DNA from: Pantoea sp.
GTDB lineage: Bacteria > Pseudomonadota > Gammaproteobacteria > Enterobacterales > Enterobacteriaceae
Direction: 5' to 3'
Length of the DNA stretch: 64,000 nucleotides
Assembly: GCF_028283705.1 (NCBI RefSeq)
Contig: NZ_JAPWKD010000005.1
Span: 186,001-250,000 of the forward strand
In this document: in pieces, positions 9,147 to 18,093 of the stretch
Position numbering within the stretch: position 1 is the first letter of the stretch
Layout of the letters: the number at the start of each line of letters is the position of its first letter
Notes under the pieces: model-generated
The model's input: only the letters and a program-made list of their open reading frames with translations
What the model was told of the DNA's origin: nothing
The model's database searches: none
Position numbers and translations under genes: made by a program

Positions 9147-10283
9147 TTAGCGCAGTGGGCGATAAAAAGTTCTGATCTCCTGCGCCAGCAGCTCCGGTTC
9201 TTCCATCGCGGTAAAATGTCCGCCGCGCGGCATCTCGGTCCACTGCTGAATATTAAGATGCTGCTCGGCCCAGCGCCGTGGCGGCGGCACCAGATCGTGA
9301 GGAAAACGCGCCAGCCCGGTCGGCACGCGAATATCGCCCATCGGCGGCAGCGAATGGCTGTTCTCATAGTAAAGGTTGGCCGAACTGCCGAAGCTGCCGG
9401 TGAGCCAGTACAGCATGATGTTATTGAGCAGCTCATCCTTGCTGAACCGGCTAAACAGATCCCCCTGACAATCGCCCCAGCTACGGAATTTTTCCATAAT
9501 CCAGCTCGCCAGCCCGACCGGAGAATCGTTGAGCGCGAACGCCAGCGTTTGTGGCTTGGTCGATTGCAGCGCCATGTAGGCTCCTTCCTGGGTTATCCAC
9601 TTCAGCGCCACCGCCTGATAGTCACGCGCTTCATCCGTGAGATCGTCACCTTTCGCCTGCATCAGCGGGCGAATTAACCCAACATCGGTGAGGTGAATCC
9701 CCACCAGCCTGTCAGGATGCTGCACCGCCAGATAACGCGTCACGCCAGAGCCGATATCCCCGCCAGCGGCGGCGAAACGGGCATAGCCTAGTTCCGTCAT
9801 CATCTGCGCCCACAAGTCAGCAATTTGCGCGTTGTGGATCCCCTGCGGCGGGCAGCGAGAGAAGGAAAAGCCCGGCAGCGACGGCACGATAACGTCGAAC
9901 GCATCCTCGGCCTTACCGCCAAAACGCACCGGGTCAGTCAGCAGGGGGATGATCTTCTGGTAACGCAGAAACGAATCGGGCCAGCCGTGGGTCAGCAGCA
10001 GCGGCAGCGGATTTGGCCCGTTGCCGCGTTGATGAATAAAATGCACCGGCGTTTCGCCCTGCTGCCAGTAAAAATGCGCCAGCTGGTTGAGTTCATGCTC
10101 CTGCTGACGCCAGTCATACTGATGCAGCCAGTAATCCACCAACGCTTTCAGCTCATCAATGGCGGTGCCTTTTTGCCATGCCGCACCCGGTAGCGGAGCA
10201 GCCCAGCGCGTCTGGCGCAGCCGCCACTCCAGGTCATCTAACTGCGACTGCGCGATATCAATCTGAAACGGTTGCACAGACAT
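9147..10283 (-). CDS. Epoxide hydrolase of the EHN/microsomal type
   Basis: A 378-residue alpha/beta hydrolase with the N-terminal EHN lid region (about residues 3-110). It has the oxyanion motif HGWPDS, the PSLPGFSFS block, the nucleophile aspartate in GGDIGSG (D176 from the chosen start) and the C-terminal catalytic histidine in PRGGHFTAMEEPE. The family opens epoxides to diols; the physiological substrate is unknown. I chose the ATG at 10283, because GAGGAG stands 5 bases before it and the GTG two codons earlier would overlap that site. It lies between the MDR dehydrogenase and the SDR on the same strand. Confidence 0.88.
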   Translation of the reverse strand: MSVQPFQIDIAQSQLDDLEWRLRQTRWAAPLPGAAWQKGTAIDELKALVDYWLHQYDWRQQEHELNQLAHFYWQQGETPVHFIHQRGNGPNPLPLLLTHGWPDSFLRYQKIIPLLTDPVRFGGKAEDAFDVIVPSLPGFSFSRCPPQGIHNAQIADLWAQMMTELGYARFAAAGGDIGSGVTRYLAVQHPDRLVGIHLTDVGLIRPLMQAKGDDLTDEARDYQAVALKWITQEGAYMALQSTKPQTLAFALNDSPVGLASWIMEKFRSWGDCQGDLFSRFSKDELLNNIMLYWLTGSFGSSANLYYENSHSLPPMGDIRVPTGLARFPHDLVPPPRRWAEQHLNIQQWTEMPRGGHFTAMEEPELLAQEIRTFYRPLR

Positions 10284-10328
10284 AACCACTCCTCAGTTTA
10301 AGCAGACTCTGCCTCTACTGTAGCCTGA

Positions 10329-11150
10329 TCAGGCATCTGCGCCATAGGCCAGTGCCTTCTGTCCATGCAATTCCGCCAGACGGCTTTGTAACGCCGCGTC
10401 GATATGCTGATATGCAGTGCTGCCCAGCGCCAGCCGCAGCGGCATCTGTGGCTGCTCAAGTGTGGTGATCATCGCGCTGACACATTTTTCCGCATCACCG
10501 AGGATCGCGAATTCCCCCGACAGCAGCATGCGGCGCAATTCACCCGAGGCAGTATCGCGGTAGCAATCCAGCGCCTCAGCCACATCCAGACCCGCACCAA
10601 AGTTGGTGGCAGTCGGGCCGGGTTCCACCAGCAAAAAGCCGATGCCAAAACTCGCCACTTCCTGGCACACCGCCTCAACAAACCCTTCAATGCCCCATTT
10701 GGTGGCGTGGTAAAGGCTGAAGTTGGGATAAGCTACCTGCCCGCCTTCTGATGACAGCTGCGCAATCCGCCCGCCGCCCTGCTGACGCAGTAGTGGGATC
10801 ACCGCGCGAATCAGCTGAATGGAGCCGGTCAGATTCGTGGCAATCTGGCGTTCAATCTGCACATCACTCAACTCCTCCGCTGCACCAAACAGACCATAGG
10901 CGGCATTGCTGACCACCACGTCGATGCGTTCCACAGTGGCAAAGGCCTGGGCCATAGCGGGCGCAATGGTAGCAGTCTGCGCCAGATCGAGAGTAATGAC
11001 CTGCAACCGTGCGCCGTAGCGTTGTTGCAGGTCATCCATCGCTGCGCTGCGGCGCACGCAGGCGATAATGGTATCGCCGCGCGCCAGTAAACGTTCACTC
11101 ATCAGACGGCCCAGCCCATTGCTGGCACCGGTAATTAACCAGGTTTTCAT
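10329..11150 (-). CDS. SDR-family oxidoreductase
   Basis: A 273-residue classical short-chain dehydrogenase. The cofactor motif TGASNGLG is at 7-14, NAA at 82-84, a catalytic serine in QLSSEGG near 133 and YHATK with Tyr147 and Lys151. A basic residue pair after strand 2 (CVRRS) suggests NADP(H). It is divergent from a LysR gene 95 bases away, the usual arrangement for a regulator and its target. The substrate is unknown. Confidence 0.9.
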   Translation of the reverse strand: MKTWLITGASNGLGRLMSERLLARGDTIIACVRRSAAMDDLQQRYGARLQVITLDLAQTATIAPAMAQAFATVERIDVVVSNAAYGLFGAAEELSDVQIERQIATNLTGSIQLIRAVIPLLRQQGGGRIAQLSSEGGQVAYPNFSLYHATKWGIEGFVEAVCQEVASFGIGFLLVEPGPTATNFGAGLDVAEALDCYRDTASGELRRMLLSGEFAILGDAEKCVSAMITTLEQPQMPLRLALGSTAYQHIDAALQSRLAELHGQKALAYGADA

Positions 11151-11245
11151 CTTTGCTTCCTCCGGTTGAAAACCTGATGATAGATCGCTTTACTGGTGGT
11201 CATAATCTCCCTAATCACGCATGACCTGGTGAGGAAAAACCACCA

Positions 11246-12148
11246 ATGAGACGACCTTCCTGGCATGAGTTGCAGGCCATCAAGACGCTGGCAGAACAGC
11301 GCAGCTTTCGTCATGCCGCCGAAAGGCTTGGCCTGAAACGTTCCTCGCTCAGCCATCTGGTTAAAGGGCTGGAACACAATCTCGGCGTGCAATTATTTCA
11401 GCGCACCACGCGCAGCGTAGCGCTGACCGAGGCAGGCCAGCAGTTACTGACGCGACTGGCCCCGTTACTCGACCAGATGGATGAGGTGCTGAATGACGTC
11501 AGCGCCCGCCGCCAGCAGCATTACGGCACGCTGCGCATCAGCGCCAGCGATGCGGCAATTAGTTTGCTGCTGACCCAGGTCATTCCGGCATTCAGCGCCC
11601 AATATCCCGCTATCGAGCTGGATCTGGCCGCGCAGGGCGCGTTGGTGGATATCACCGCAGAAGGATTTGATGCCGGTATCCGGCTGATTGAGGATGTACC
11701 GCAGGATATGGTGGCGATACCGCTGGGGGAGCCGCTGACCTTTGTCACCGTGGCATCGAAGGCTTATCTCGCCGGGCATCCGCCGCTACATCACCCGTTG
11801 GACTTGCACCAGCAACAATGTATCCGGCAACGGTTGCCAGGTGGTAAACGCTATCGCTGGGAATATCAACGTCAGGAGGAGGCGCTGGAAATTGATGTGC
11901 CAGGTACACTGACGCTGGACAGCAATGCATTGATGGCCGAAGCAGCCATCAATCATATGGGGATTGCTTACCTGCCCCTGCCCCATGCTCGTGCGGGGCT
12001 ACAGAGCGGCCAGCTGGTGGAACTGCTGGCAGAGTGGCGCGTGCAGTCGGCGGGCATCGCCTTATGGTTCCCGCCTAACCGCCATCAGTCGATGGCGTTG
12101 CGGCTGTTTATCAATGCCCTGAAAACCCACCTGCCCTATTACAGATGA
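11246..12148 (+). CDS. LysR-family regulator, divergent from the SDR gene
   Basis: A 300-residue LysR protein. The N-terminal winged helix-turn-helix (RSFRHAAERLGLKRSSLSHL, about 18-37) is followed by a periplasmic-binding-protein-like effector domain. It most likely controls the divergent SDR-epoxide hydrolase-MDR group through the 95-base region between them; that is inferred from position. Its end overlaps the convergent isochorismatase-like gene by 10 bases. Confidence 0.9.
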   Translation: MRRPSWHELQAIKTLAEQRSFRHAAERLGLKRSSLSHLVKGLEHNLGVQLFQRTTRSVALTEAGQQLLTRLAPLLDQMDEVLNDVSARRQQHYGTLRISASDAAISLLLTQVIPAFSAQYPAIELDLAAQGALVDITAEGFDAGIRLIEDVPQDMVAIPLGEPLTFVTVASKAYLAGHPPLHHPLDLHQQQCIRQRLPGGKRYRWEYQRQEEALEIDVPGTLTLDSNALMAEAAINHMGIAYLPLPHARAGLQSGQLVELLAEWRVQSAGIALWFPPNRHQSMALRLFINALKTHLPYYR

Positions 12149-12780
12149 CGTTGTGGAGCCTTATGCACCATGGTGTAGGCATAATCGACACCCATACCGT
12201 AGGCACCGCTGTGCTCACGCACCAGGTCCATCACCGCATCGTAAGTCTCTGTACGAGACCAGTCACGCTGGTACTCCAGCAGTACCTGCTGCCAGGTTAC
12301 CGGCACGGCACCCGCCTGTACCATCCGTTGTACCGAACGTTCATGGGCATCGACGCTGGTGCCACCTGACGTATCCGTTACCACATAAACCTCATAGCCG
12401 GCTTTCAGCGCCATCAGTGCCGGGAACGTCAGACAAACTTCCGTCCACAGGGCGGAGATAATCAGTTTTTTACGGCCGGTTTTTTCCACTGCCTCAACAA
12501 ATTTGGCGTCTTCCCATGAGTTCATTGAAGTACGCTCAATCGGCTTCGCTTCCGGGTGCACCGCCAGCAATTCCGGCCAGATGTAGCCGCTAAAACTTTC
12601 GGTCTCAACCGAGGTGTAAATCACCGGCACGTCGAAAATCTTGCCCGCTTTTGCCAGGGCAACGGTGTTATTTTTGAGCTGCTGGCGATCGATATTGGCC
12701 ACGCCGAAAGCCATCTGCGGCTGGTGGTCGATGAAAATCAGGGTAGAGTTTTGCGGGTCGAGCAGGTCAAGTTTAGACAT
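12139..12780 (-). CDS. Isochorismatase-fold cysteine hydrolase (YcaC-like)
   Basis: A 213-residue hydrolase of the isochorismatase superfamily. The catalytic triad is visible: Asp18 in FIDHQ, a central lysine, and Cys116 in LWTEVCLTFPA, with the usual cis-peptide region before it. Overall it resembles E. coli YcaC by memory, but the C-terminal part differs. Members hydrolyse amides or remain uncharacterised. It is monocistronic, and the 238 bases upstream contain nothing else I can identify. Confidence 0.87.
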   Translation of the reverse strand: MSKLDLLDPQNSTLIFIDHQPQMAFGVANIDRQQLKNNTVALAKAGKIFDVPVIYTSVETESFSGYIWPELLAVHPEAKPIERTSMNSWEDAKFVEAVEKTGRKKLIISALWTEVCLTFPALMALKAGYEVYVVTDTSGGTSVDAHERSVQRMVQAGAVPVTWQQVLLEYQRDWSRTETYDAVMDLVREHSGAYGMGVDYAYTMVHKAPQRHL

Positions 12781-13018
12781 GGTTATTTCCTCAGCGGTAT
12801 CGGTTTTGTGTGTTGTGTCGTTGGGATGAACTTTAAAAAAAACCGCGCTGAAGAGATAACGGAAAGAATTTTATAAGTTGTTCAAAATGATTTTAGAAGG
12901 TTGATTTAAAAGAAAAAGAGAACCAGTACCTCACAGGAAGCCTGCGAAACAGCGTTGATCAGTCGCGCAAGACAGGCGTAACCTGTGCTCACAAAATCAA
13001 AAACTCACCATCGCAAAA

Positions 13019-13933
13019 ATGATTGTTCGCCCACATCAGCACTGGTTCCTGCGCTTGTTTGACTGGCACGGTTCGGTGCTTACCAGCATTCTGTTTCGTT
13101 TATCACTCAACCTGCTGATGTCGTTAATCGCCATCCTCGGTTTTCCCTGGTATGAAACCCTCGGCATCCATCTGACCACCGCGCCTTTCAGCCTGATTGG
13201 TGTGTCGATCGCTATCTTCCTTGGCTTTCGTAATAACGCCAGCTACGCGCGTTTTACCGAAGCCCGCACCCTGTGGGGCACACTGCTGATTACCCAGCGT
13301 TCGTTGCTGCGTCAGGTGAAAAGCATCCCCACCCTCAGCCTTGAGCAGGCGCGTGAATTTGCCAATCTGCAAATCGCTTTTAACCTGAGCATGAAACATC
13401 AGCTACGGCATTCCGACCCGGCAACGGATTTGCAGCGCACGCTGCCACCCGGCTTCCGTGATCAGGTGTTAAGCAACCCACTGCCGACCACGCAGATTTT
13501 GCTGCGCATGGGGGAATGGCTGGCGCAGCAGCGCAATGAGGGGCACATCTCGGATATTGTCTGGCAGAGCATGGATGAAAATCTGAATCATCTTTCCACC
13601 GTGCTGGGTGGCTGCGATCGTATCGCCAGCACGCCAATTCCGTTCGCCTACAGCCTGATTCTGCATCGCACCGTGTACCTGTTCTGCACCCTGCTGCCGT
13701 TTGCGCTGGTGTCGGACCTGCACGCTATGACGCCGCTGGTGTCGGTGTTTATCTCCTACACCTTTTTATCGCTGGAATCGCTGGCGGAAGAACTGGAAGA
13801 CCCCTTCGGCACCGCGCCGAACGACCTGCCGCTGGATGCCATCTGTGTGGCGATTGAACGTAACCTGAAGTCGATGAACGGCGATCCGCTGCCGGAACCG
13901 TTGCAGCCGGATAAATACTTTAACCTGACGTGA
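13019..13933 (+). CDS. yneE: Bestrophin-family inner-membrane channel (YneE homologue)
   Basis: A 304-residue membrane protein of the bestrophin/UPF0187 family, whose bacterial members form pentameric ion channels. It matches E. coli YneE in length and in the blocks MIVRPHQHWFLRLF, FLGFRNNASYARFTEAR, TPIPFAYSLILHRTVYLFC and EELEDPFGTAPNDLPLDAIC. It has about four hydrophobic helices. It is convergent with the alpha/beta hydrolase 8 bases away. Confidence 0.9.
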   Translation: MIVRPHQHWFLRLFDWHGSVLTSILFRLSLNLLMSLIAILGFPWYETLGIHLTTAPFSLIGVSIAIFLGFRNNASYARFTEARTLWGTLLITQRSLLRQVKSIPTLSLEQAREFANLQIAFNLSMKHQLRHSDPATDLQRTLPPGFRDQVLSNPLPTTQILLRMGEWLAQQRNEGHISDIVWQSMDENLNHLSTVLGGCDRIASTPIPFAYSLILHRTVYLFCTLLPFALVSDLHAMTPLVSVFISYTFLSLESLAEELEDPFGTAPNDLPLDAICVAIERNLKSMNGDPLPEPLQPDKYFNLT

Positions 13934-13941
13934 ACCCTGGC

Positions 13942-14841
13942 TTAGCTCAGATGATCCAGCCAGCGGACATAAGCCTGATCCCATAAGGCCGCTGGCGTCC
14001 CCGCCTGACCCAGACCAAAACCATGACCACCCCGGGTCAACTGAATCAGCTCCACCGGTACCCGCATACGGCGACAGGTATCGCGCATCAGTTCGGTGTT
14101 ATGAGGATTGGAGGTGTGATCGTCTTCCGCCTGCGCCAGGAAGGTTGGCGGATAGCTGCGGGTAACATAATTCTGTACCGACCAGTTAGCCTCTTCGGCC
14201 GGGGTGGCATTGTTACCCACCATCATCAAATGAGTGTTGGTGTGCTGGAACGGCGCTTCGAGGGTAATGACCGGATAGATCAGACCGACGCTATCCGCCT
14301 TCGGCACCACCTGATCGAGCGGGTCCTGCGCGGGATAAGAGTCGAACTCAGGCCGTGCCGCCGCCATGCCCAGCAGATGCCCACCGGCGGAAAAGCCCAG
14401 CAGATGGACTTTGCGCTCCATCGAACGCACCAGGCGAATGGCACGCTGTGCATCCTGTAACGGGGCCAGATGGCCCGCCTGCCACTTCTCGCCCGGTAAG
14501 CGGTAGCTCAGCACATAGGCGGTATAGCCGTTGGCGTTGAGCCAGCGCGCCACCGGCCAGGCTTCACGCCCCATACCGATCCATTTATATCCGCCTCCGG
14601 CGGCAATCAGTACCGCTTCACCATTGGGATTTTCCGGACGAAAACGCTGAATCGCCGGTGAGACCACATTGGACCAGGAACCGTTGGCACTGACACGTAA
14701 TAAACCGGATGGGCCGCCGCCGCCGGGCGGATCGTCCGGCCAGAGAGGGATTATGTCATCACGGGCAAACAGTTTGCCTGTGGTCATGGAAAGTACCGTT
14801 GCTCCGGTTGCCAGCAAAAGGCGGCGACGCGTTATCATCAT
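13942..14841 (-). CDS. Exported alpha/beta hydrolase (BD-FAE/esterase type)
   Basis: A 299-residue esterase-like protein with a twin-arginine type signal (ITRRRLLLATGA, cleavage probably near residue 26), so probably periplasmic. The oxyanion hole is AAGGG (80-84) and the nucleophile Ser151 lies in GFSAGG. The acid is Asp240 or Asp241 (AEDDHTS) and the catalytic base is His273 (GGHGFG). The fold resembles carbohydrate esterases annotated as BD-FAE or xylanase-associated. The ribosome site is weak, and either of two consecutive ATGs could start it. Confidence 0.85.
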   Translation of the reverse strand: MMITRRRLLLATGATVLSMTTGKLFARDDIIPLWPDDPPGGGGPSGLLRVSANGSWSNVVSPAIQRFRPENPNGEAVLIAAGGGYKWIGMGREAWPVARWLNANGYTAYVLSYRLPGEKWQAGHLAPLQDAQRAIRLVRSMERKVHLLGFSAGGHLLGMAAARPEFDSYPAQDPLDQVVPKADSVGLIYPVITLEAPFQHTNTHLMMVGNNATPAEEANWSVQNYVTRSYPPTFLAQAEDDHTSNPHNTELMRDTCRRMRVPVELIQLTRGGHGFGLGQAGTPAALWDQAYVRWLDHLS

Positions 14842-14955
14842 GCTGTGAAGCCACTGTCAGAAAAGGGACAGCCTTCAGGCTGTGTCTCGTTATGGTGATG
14901 CAAGGTCAATGCCAAACGCTGGCGATTATGTACGCAATCTGTACAAAAAAGCTAT

Positions 14956-14981
14956 AAAAAAACGCGCCGAAAAAGGCGCGT
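14956..14981 (-). terminator. Rho-independent terminator of the antiporter-small protein operon
   Basis: Read on the minus strand, ACGCGCC-tttttc-GGCGCGT is a 7-bp stem followed by a T-run (TTTTTTT). It lies about 30 bases after the stop of the small exported protein. Confidence 0.88.
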
Positions 14982-15012
14982 ATTTTGTTGTTAAACCGGA
15001 CGATAAAAAGAT

Positions 15013-15360
15013 TTAATCTTCCTGCTGAAATTGCGTCATCACCGTCTGTTCACATTGCTGCTGGTTATGACGTAACTGGCTGCGTTCATCGTCACCCAGT
15101 TGCAGCCAGGCGTTAATCACTTCCTGTGCCGTCTCTTCATCAAATTCCTGTGGGCTTAAAGCCGATGGCGACTGGCTGGCCGCCATTTGTGACTTCATTT
15201 TTGCCACATAACTGTCCATAGTTCCGGTGCTTTTTTCACTACTGACCAGATGGCAAAGCTGGCTGGCATAGACGTTTTGCTCGCTATCCGCGTTGGCGTC
15301 CTCCGCCAGCGCGCTGGCCGACAGCGAAAGCCCGAAAAGGGCAAGTAATAAAACTTTCAT
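15013..15360 (-). CDS. Small exported protein of unknown function
   Basis: A 115-residue protein with a clear Sec signal peptide (MKVLLLALFGLSLSASALA, cleavage after ALA). The mature part is acidic and has two cysteines (in SQLCHLV and QQQCEQT) that could form a disulfide in the periplasm. I chose the ATG at 15360 because CAGGAG lies 8 bases before it and the signal peptide begins there; the longer frame upstream runs through the antiporter gene. It is 32 bases after the antiporter and shares its terminator. I do not recognise the family. Confidence 0.8.
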   Translation of the reverse strand: MKVLLLALFGLSLSASALAEDANADSEQNVYASQLCHLVSSEKSTGTMDSYVAKMKSQMAASQSPSALSPQEFDEETAQEVINAWLQLGDDERSQLRHNQQQCEQTVMTQFQQED

Positions 15361-15392
15361 AACAGGCTCCTGTTGTTTCCAGAAAATCGTAA

Positions 15393-16736
15393 TCAGTCGT
15401 GTTGCGTGCGTGAAGCCTGACGGGCCGCACGCCAGTTGAGCAACGGCGTCACCGTTACGCCATGCAACACAATGCTGCACACCACTAACGTCAACGCCAT
15501 ATCCACCATCTGTTCTGCCTGTGGGCCGCGCATACCGTGCACCCAGGCGTAAGCAATATAATTGATACTGCCGATGCCGCGAATCCCCAGCCAGCCAATC
15601 AGCAAACGCCGCGCCAGTGGCAGACCACAACCCAGCGTGGTGATCCACACCGCCAGGGGCCGCACCAGCACAAACAGCAGCAGCGCCAGGCCAATGCCGG
15701 TCAGGTTCCAGTGATGCGCCAGCGTAATGCCCAGCACCACCATCATCGCCGCCGCCAGCAGGCGTTCGATAGTATCACCAAACGACAGCGCGTCACCGAC
15801 CACCAGCCCCACCGATTTCACCATGCCGCTGCCACCGTGTGCCAGCCGCTGATTAGGATTGACGCGTGCTTCCGCTGGCAGCAGATGCTCCTCTTCCGAC
15901 ACATCTTCCGGGGGAAAACGCTTCACCACCCGCAGCTCGGCACGGCGCAGCCCCACACCCGCCGCAAAGGTCGCCAGAAAGCCAGAAGCATCCAGTGACT
16001 GCGCCGCCGCATAGCTCAGGGCAATCAGGGCCAGCGCGAGAATATCGTTCGGTGCCACATCCTGATGGGCGCTGCGCAGATGGGTTGCCAGCTGGCCGAT
16101 GACGCGGCCAATGGCATAACCGATAACCAGCCCGCCGCCTATCGCCCAGACAGCATCGCGGGCCACCCACAGGCTGATATCGGTGAAGGTGAACGCGGGT
16201 TGATGCAGCATCAGCAGCGCCAGCATCAATAATGGCAGCGCTGAGCCATCATTCATCCCGGCTTCGCTGGAGAGTGCCACGCGCAGTGCATCGTCGTCAC
16301 GCGCGTCGTTGACGGAAATCAGGCTGGCGAGCACCGGGTCGGTAGGCGCGACAATCGCGGCAAACGCCAGCGCCAGCGGCCAGTCAAAACCGGTCAGCCA
16401 GCGCACCAGCAAGGTCATGCCCGCGACGGTGAGCAGCATCGCTGGAAACGCCAGTAACCCCCCCACCCGCCAGGCATGGGCGCGCAGCGGCAGGCGCAAC
16501 TTAAGGCCGGTGATAAACAGCGAGGCGGCCATCGTGATTTCGGTGATGTGGGCGGCGAGATCAGCGTGCCCGAGAATATCAATGTGCAGCAGATTGAGCA
16601 TCCACGGGCCGCAAAGCACCCCCGCGAACAGATAGAGACCAAATGAGGTGACTGGCCCCCGGTGAATCCAGCCGGAAGCCAGTGACATCAGCAGCAACAA
16701 ACCACCGGTTGCTGCTGTCCAGGCAAGAAAATCCAT
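15393..16736 (-). CDS. Na+/H+ antiporter of the CPA1/NhaP type
   Basis: A 447-residue membrane protein with 11-12 hydrophobic segments. The ion-site region APTDPVLASLI and the following SEAGMNDGSALPLL are hallmarks of CPA1 sodium (or potassium)/proton exchangers. It has only a short cytoplasmic loop and no long C-terminal regulatory domain. The small exported protein follows in the same unit. The transported ion cannot be read from sequence. Confidence 0.9.
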   Translation of the reverse strand: MDFLAWTAATGGLLLLMSLASGWIHRGPVTSFGLYLFAGVLCGPWMLNLLHIDILGHADLAAHITEITMAASLFITGLKLRLPLRAHAWRVGGLLAFPAMLLTVAGMTLLVRWLTGFDWPLALAFAAIVAPTDPVLASLISVNDARDDDALRVALSSEAGMNDGSALPLLMLALLMLHQPAFTFTDISLWVARDAVWAIGGGLVIGYAIGRVIGQLATHLRSAHQDVAPNDILALALIALSYAAAQSLDASGFLATFAAGVGLRRAELRVVKRFPPEDVSEEEHLLPAEARVNPNQRLAHGGSGMVKSVGLVVGDALSFGDTIERLLAAAMMVVLGITLAHHWNLTGIGLALLLFVLVRPLAVWITTLGCGLPLARRLLIGWLGIRGIGSINYIAYAWVHGMRGPQAEQMVDMALTLVVCSIVLHGVTVTPLLNWRAARQASRTQHD

Positions 16737-16789
16737 AACGCTCCGTTTTTATAAAGGATCTTCTTTAAGCCTGGCACAGGATACGACAA

Positions 16790-17998
16790 TCAGTTTTTCA
16801 GGTGACGGCTCGCCAGGCGAATCATCAGGCTCAGCGCCGCTGCCAGGGTGGACAACGCCACCACGCCGGTCCAGCCCCAGTGGGACAACGCCAGGCTGCC
16901 CAGGGCTGCGCCGGTCGCCATACCGATAAACACCACGGTGAACATCAGCGCATTCAGGCGGCTACGCGCCTCCGGTGCCAGGCTGTAGACCAGCGTCTGA
17001 TGCGCCACCAGCGTCGCCTGTACCCCTAAATCAAAACCCACGGTGCTGATGATAATCAGCCCAAGCTGCGCGGAGACCGGCAATACCGGCAACAGGAACA
17101 TCAACGCAAAGGACACCATCACCAGCGTGGCACCGTATTGGGTGACACGTGCCGGGCCAATGCGGTCGGCAAAGCTGCCCGCCAGCGGTGCAGCCAGCGC
17201 ACCGGCAGCACCGGCGAGGCCGAATGCGCCCGCTACAGCGCTATCGAGATGGAAGCGATCACTCAGCATCAGCGCCAGGGTTGACCAGAAGGCGCTAAAG
17301 CCTACCGACAGCAAGCCCTGGGCCAGCGCCGCACGACGCAGCGTCTGGTGGTGCTGCCACAGATGCGCCAGCGACAACAGCAGACGCGGATAGCTCACCG
17401 AGGTACCCGGTTTAAAACGCGGCAGCACACGCCACAGCGCCAGACTAATCAGCAACACCGCTCCCGCCGCCACCAGGTACATGGTGCGCCAGCCGAAATA
17501 TTCAGCCACCACCCCGCTGACCACCCTGGAGAGCAAAATGCCGACCAGCAGGCCGGTCATCACCGTGCCGACGGTTTTCCCCCGGCTGCGTTCCGGTGCC
17601 AGCGCGGCTGATGCCGGTACGATATCCTGCGCCACGGTGGCTGTTAAGCCGGTGACAAAGCTGGCGATCAGCAGCGCATTCAGGCCCCCGGAGAAGCCAC
17701 ACAGCAGCAGCGCCGCCATCAGCAATAAGCCTTTAATCAGGATAATGGTGCGGCGATCGTGGCGGTCACCCAGCGGTGCCAGCAGCAGGATGCCGAGCGC
17801 ATAACCCGCCTGCGTCAGCATCGGCACCATACCGACGCTGCCAACGCTGGCGTTAAATTGTTTGCTGATGATATCCAGCATCGGCTGGCTGTAGTAAATG
17901 GACGCGACACTGAGACCTGCGCCCGCCGCCAGCGTGAAGACCAGCGGTGCGGGTAGCGATTCAGTGACCCGTTCTGAAGATTGCGTCATGGCAGACAT
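16790..17998 (-). CDS. MFS transporter, DHA1-like efflux type
   Basis: A 402-residue protein with 12 predicted helices and an MFS loop-2/3 motif (LAPLGDRHDRRTIIL). By length and topology it belongs with 12-helix drug and sugar efflux permeases. It is divergent from a LysR gene with a 93-base gap that contains a palindrome at the regulator's start, so the pair probably forms an inducible efflux module. The substrate is unknown. Confidence 0.87.
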   Translation of the reverse strand: MSAMTQSSERVTESLPAPLVFTLAAGAGLSVASIYYSQPMLDIISKQFNASVGSVGMVPMLTQAGYALGILLLAPLGDRHDRRTIILIKGLLLMAALLLCGFSGGLNALLIASFVTGLTATVAQDIVPASAALAPERSRGKTVGTVMTGLLVGILLSRVVSGVVAEYFGWRTMYLVAAGAVLLISLALWRVLPRFKPGTSVSYPRLLLSLAHLWQHHQTLRRAALAQGLLSVGFSAFWSTLALMLSDRFHLDSAVAGAFGLAGAAGALAAPLAGSFADRIGPARVTQYGATLVMVSFALMFLLPVLPVSAQLGLIIISTVGFDLGVQATLVAHQTLVYSLAPEARSRLNALMFTVVFIGMATGAALGSLALSHWGWTGVVALSTLAAALSLMIRLASRHLKN

Positions 17999-18078
17999 AT
18001 TGATTTCCCCCCGTGAAAGTGCGCTTATTAAAGCGCGTCGCCGCCATACGCGGTAGACTGATGAAAGACAAAACCATT

Positions 18079-18093
18079 ATACGTGGTACGTAT
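18079..18093. promoter_or_regulatory. Palindrome at the LysR start
   Basis: ATACGT-GGT-ACGTAT is a perfect 6-bp inverted repeat with a 3-base spacer that runs into the LysR ATG (18092). Its position suggests autoregulation and control of the divergent MFS gene. No ribosome site is evident upstream, so translation may also be affected. Confidence 0.4.

Noticed and set aside
15361..15648. N-terminal extension of the small exported protein
   Set aside because: It overlaps the antiporter gene, and a signal peptide with a good ribosome site begins at 15360.
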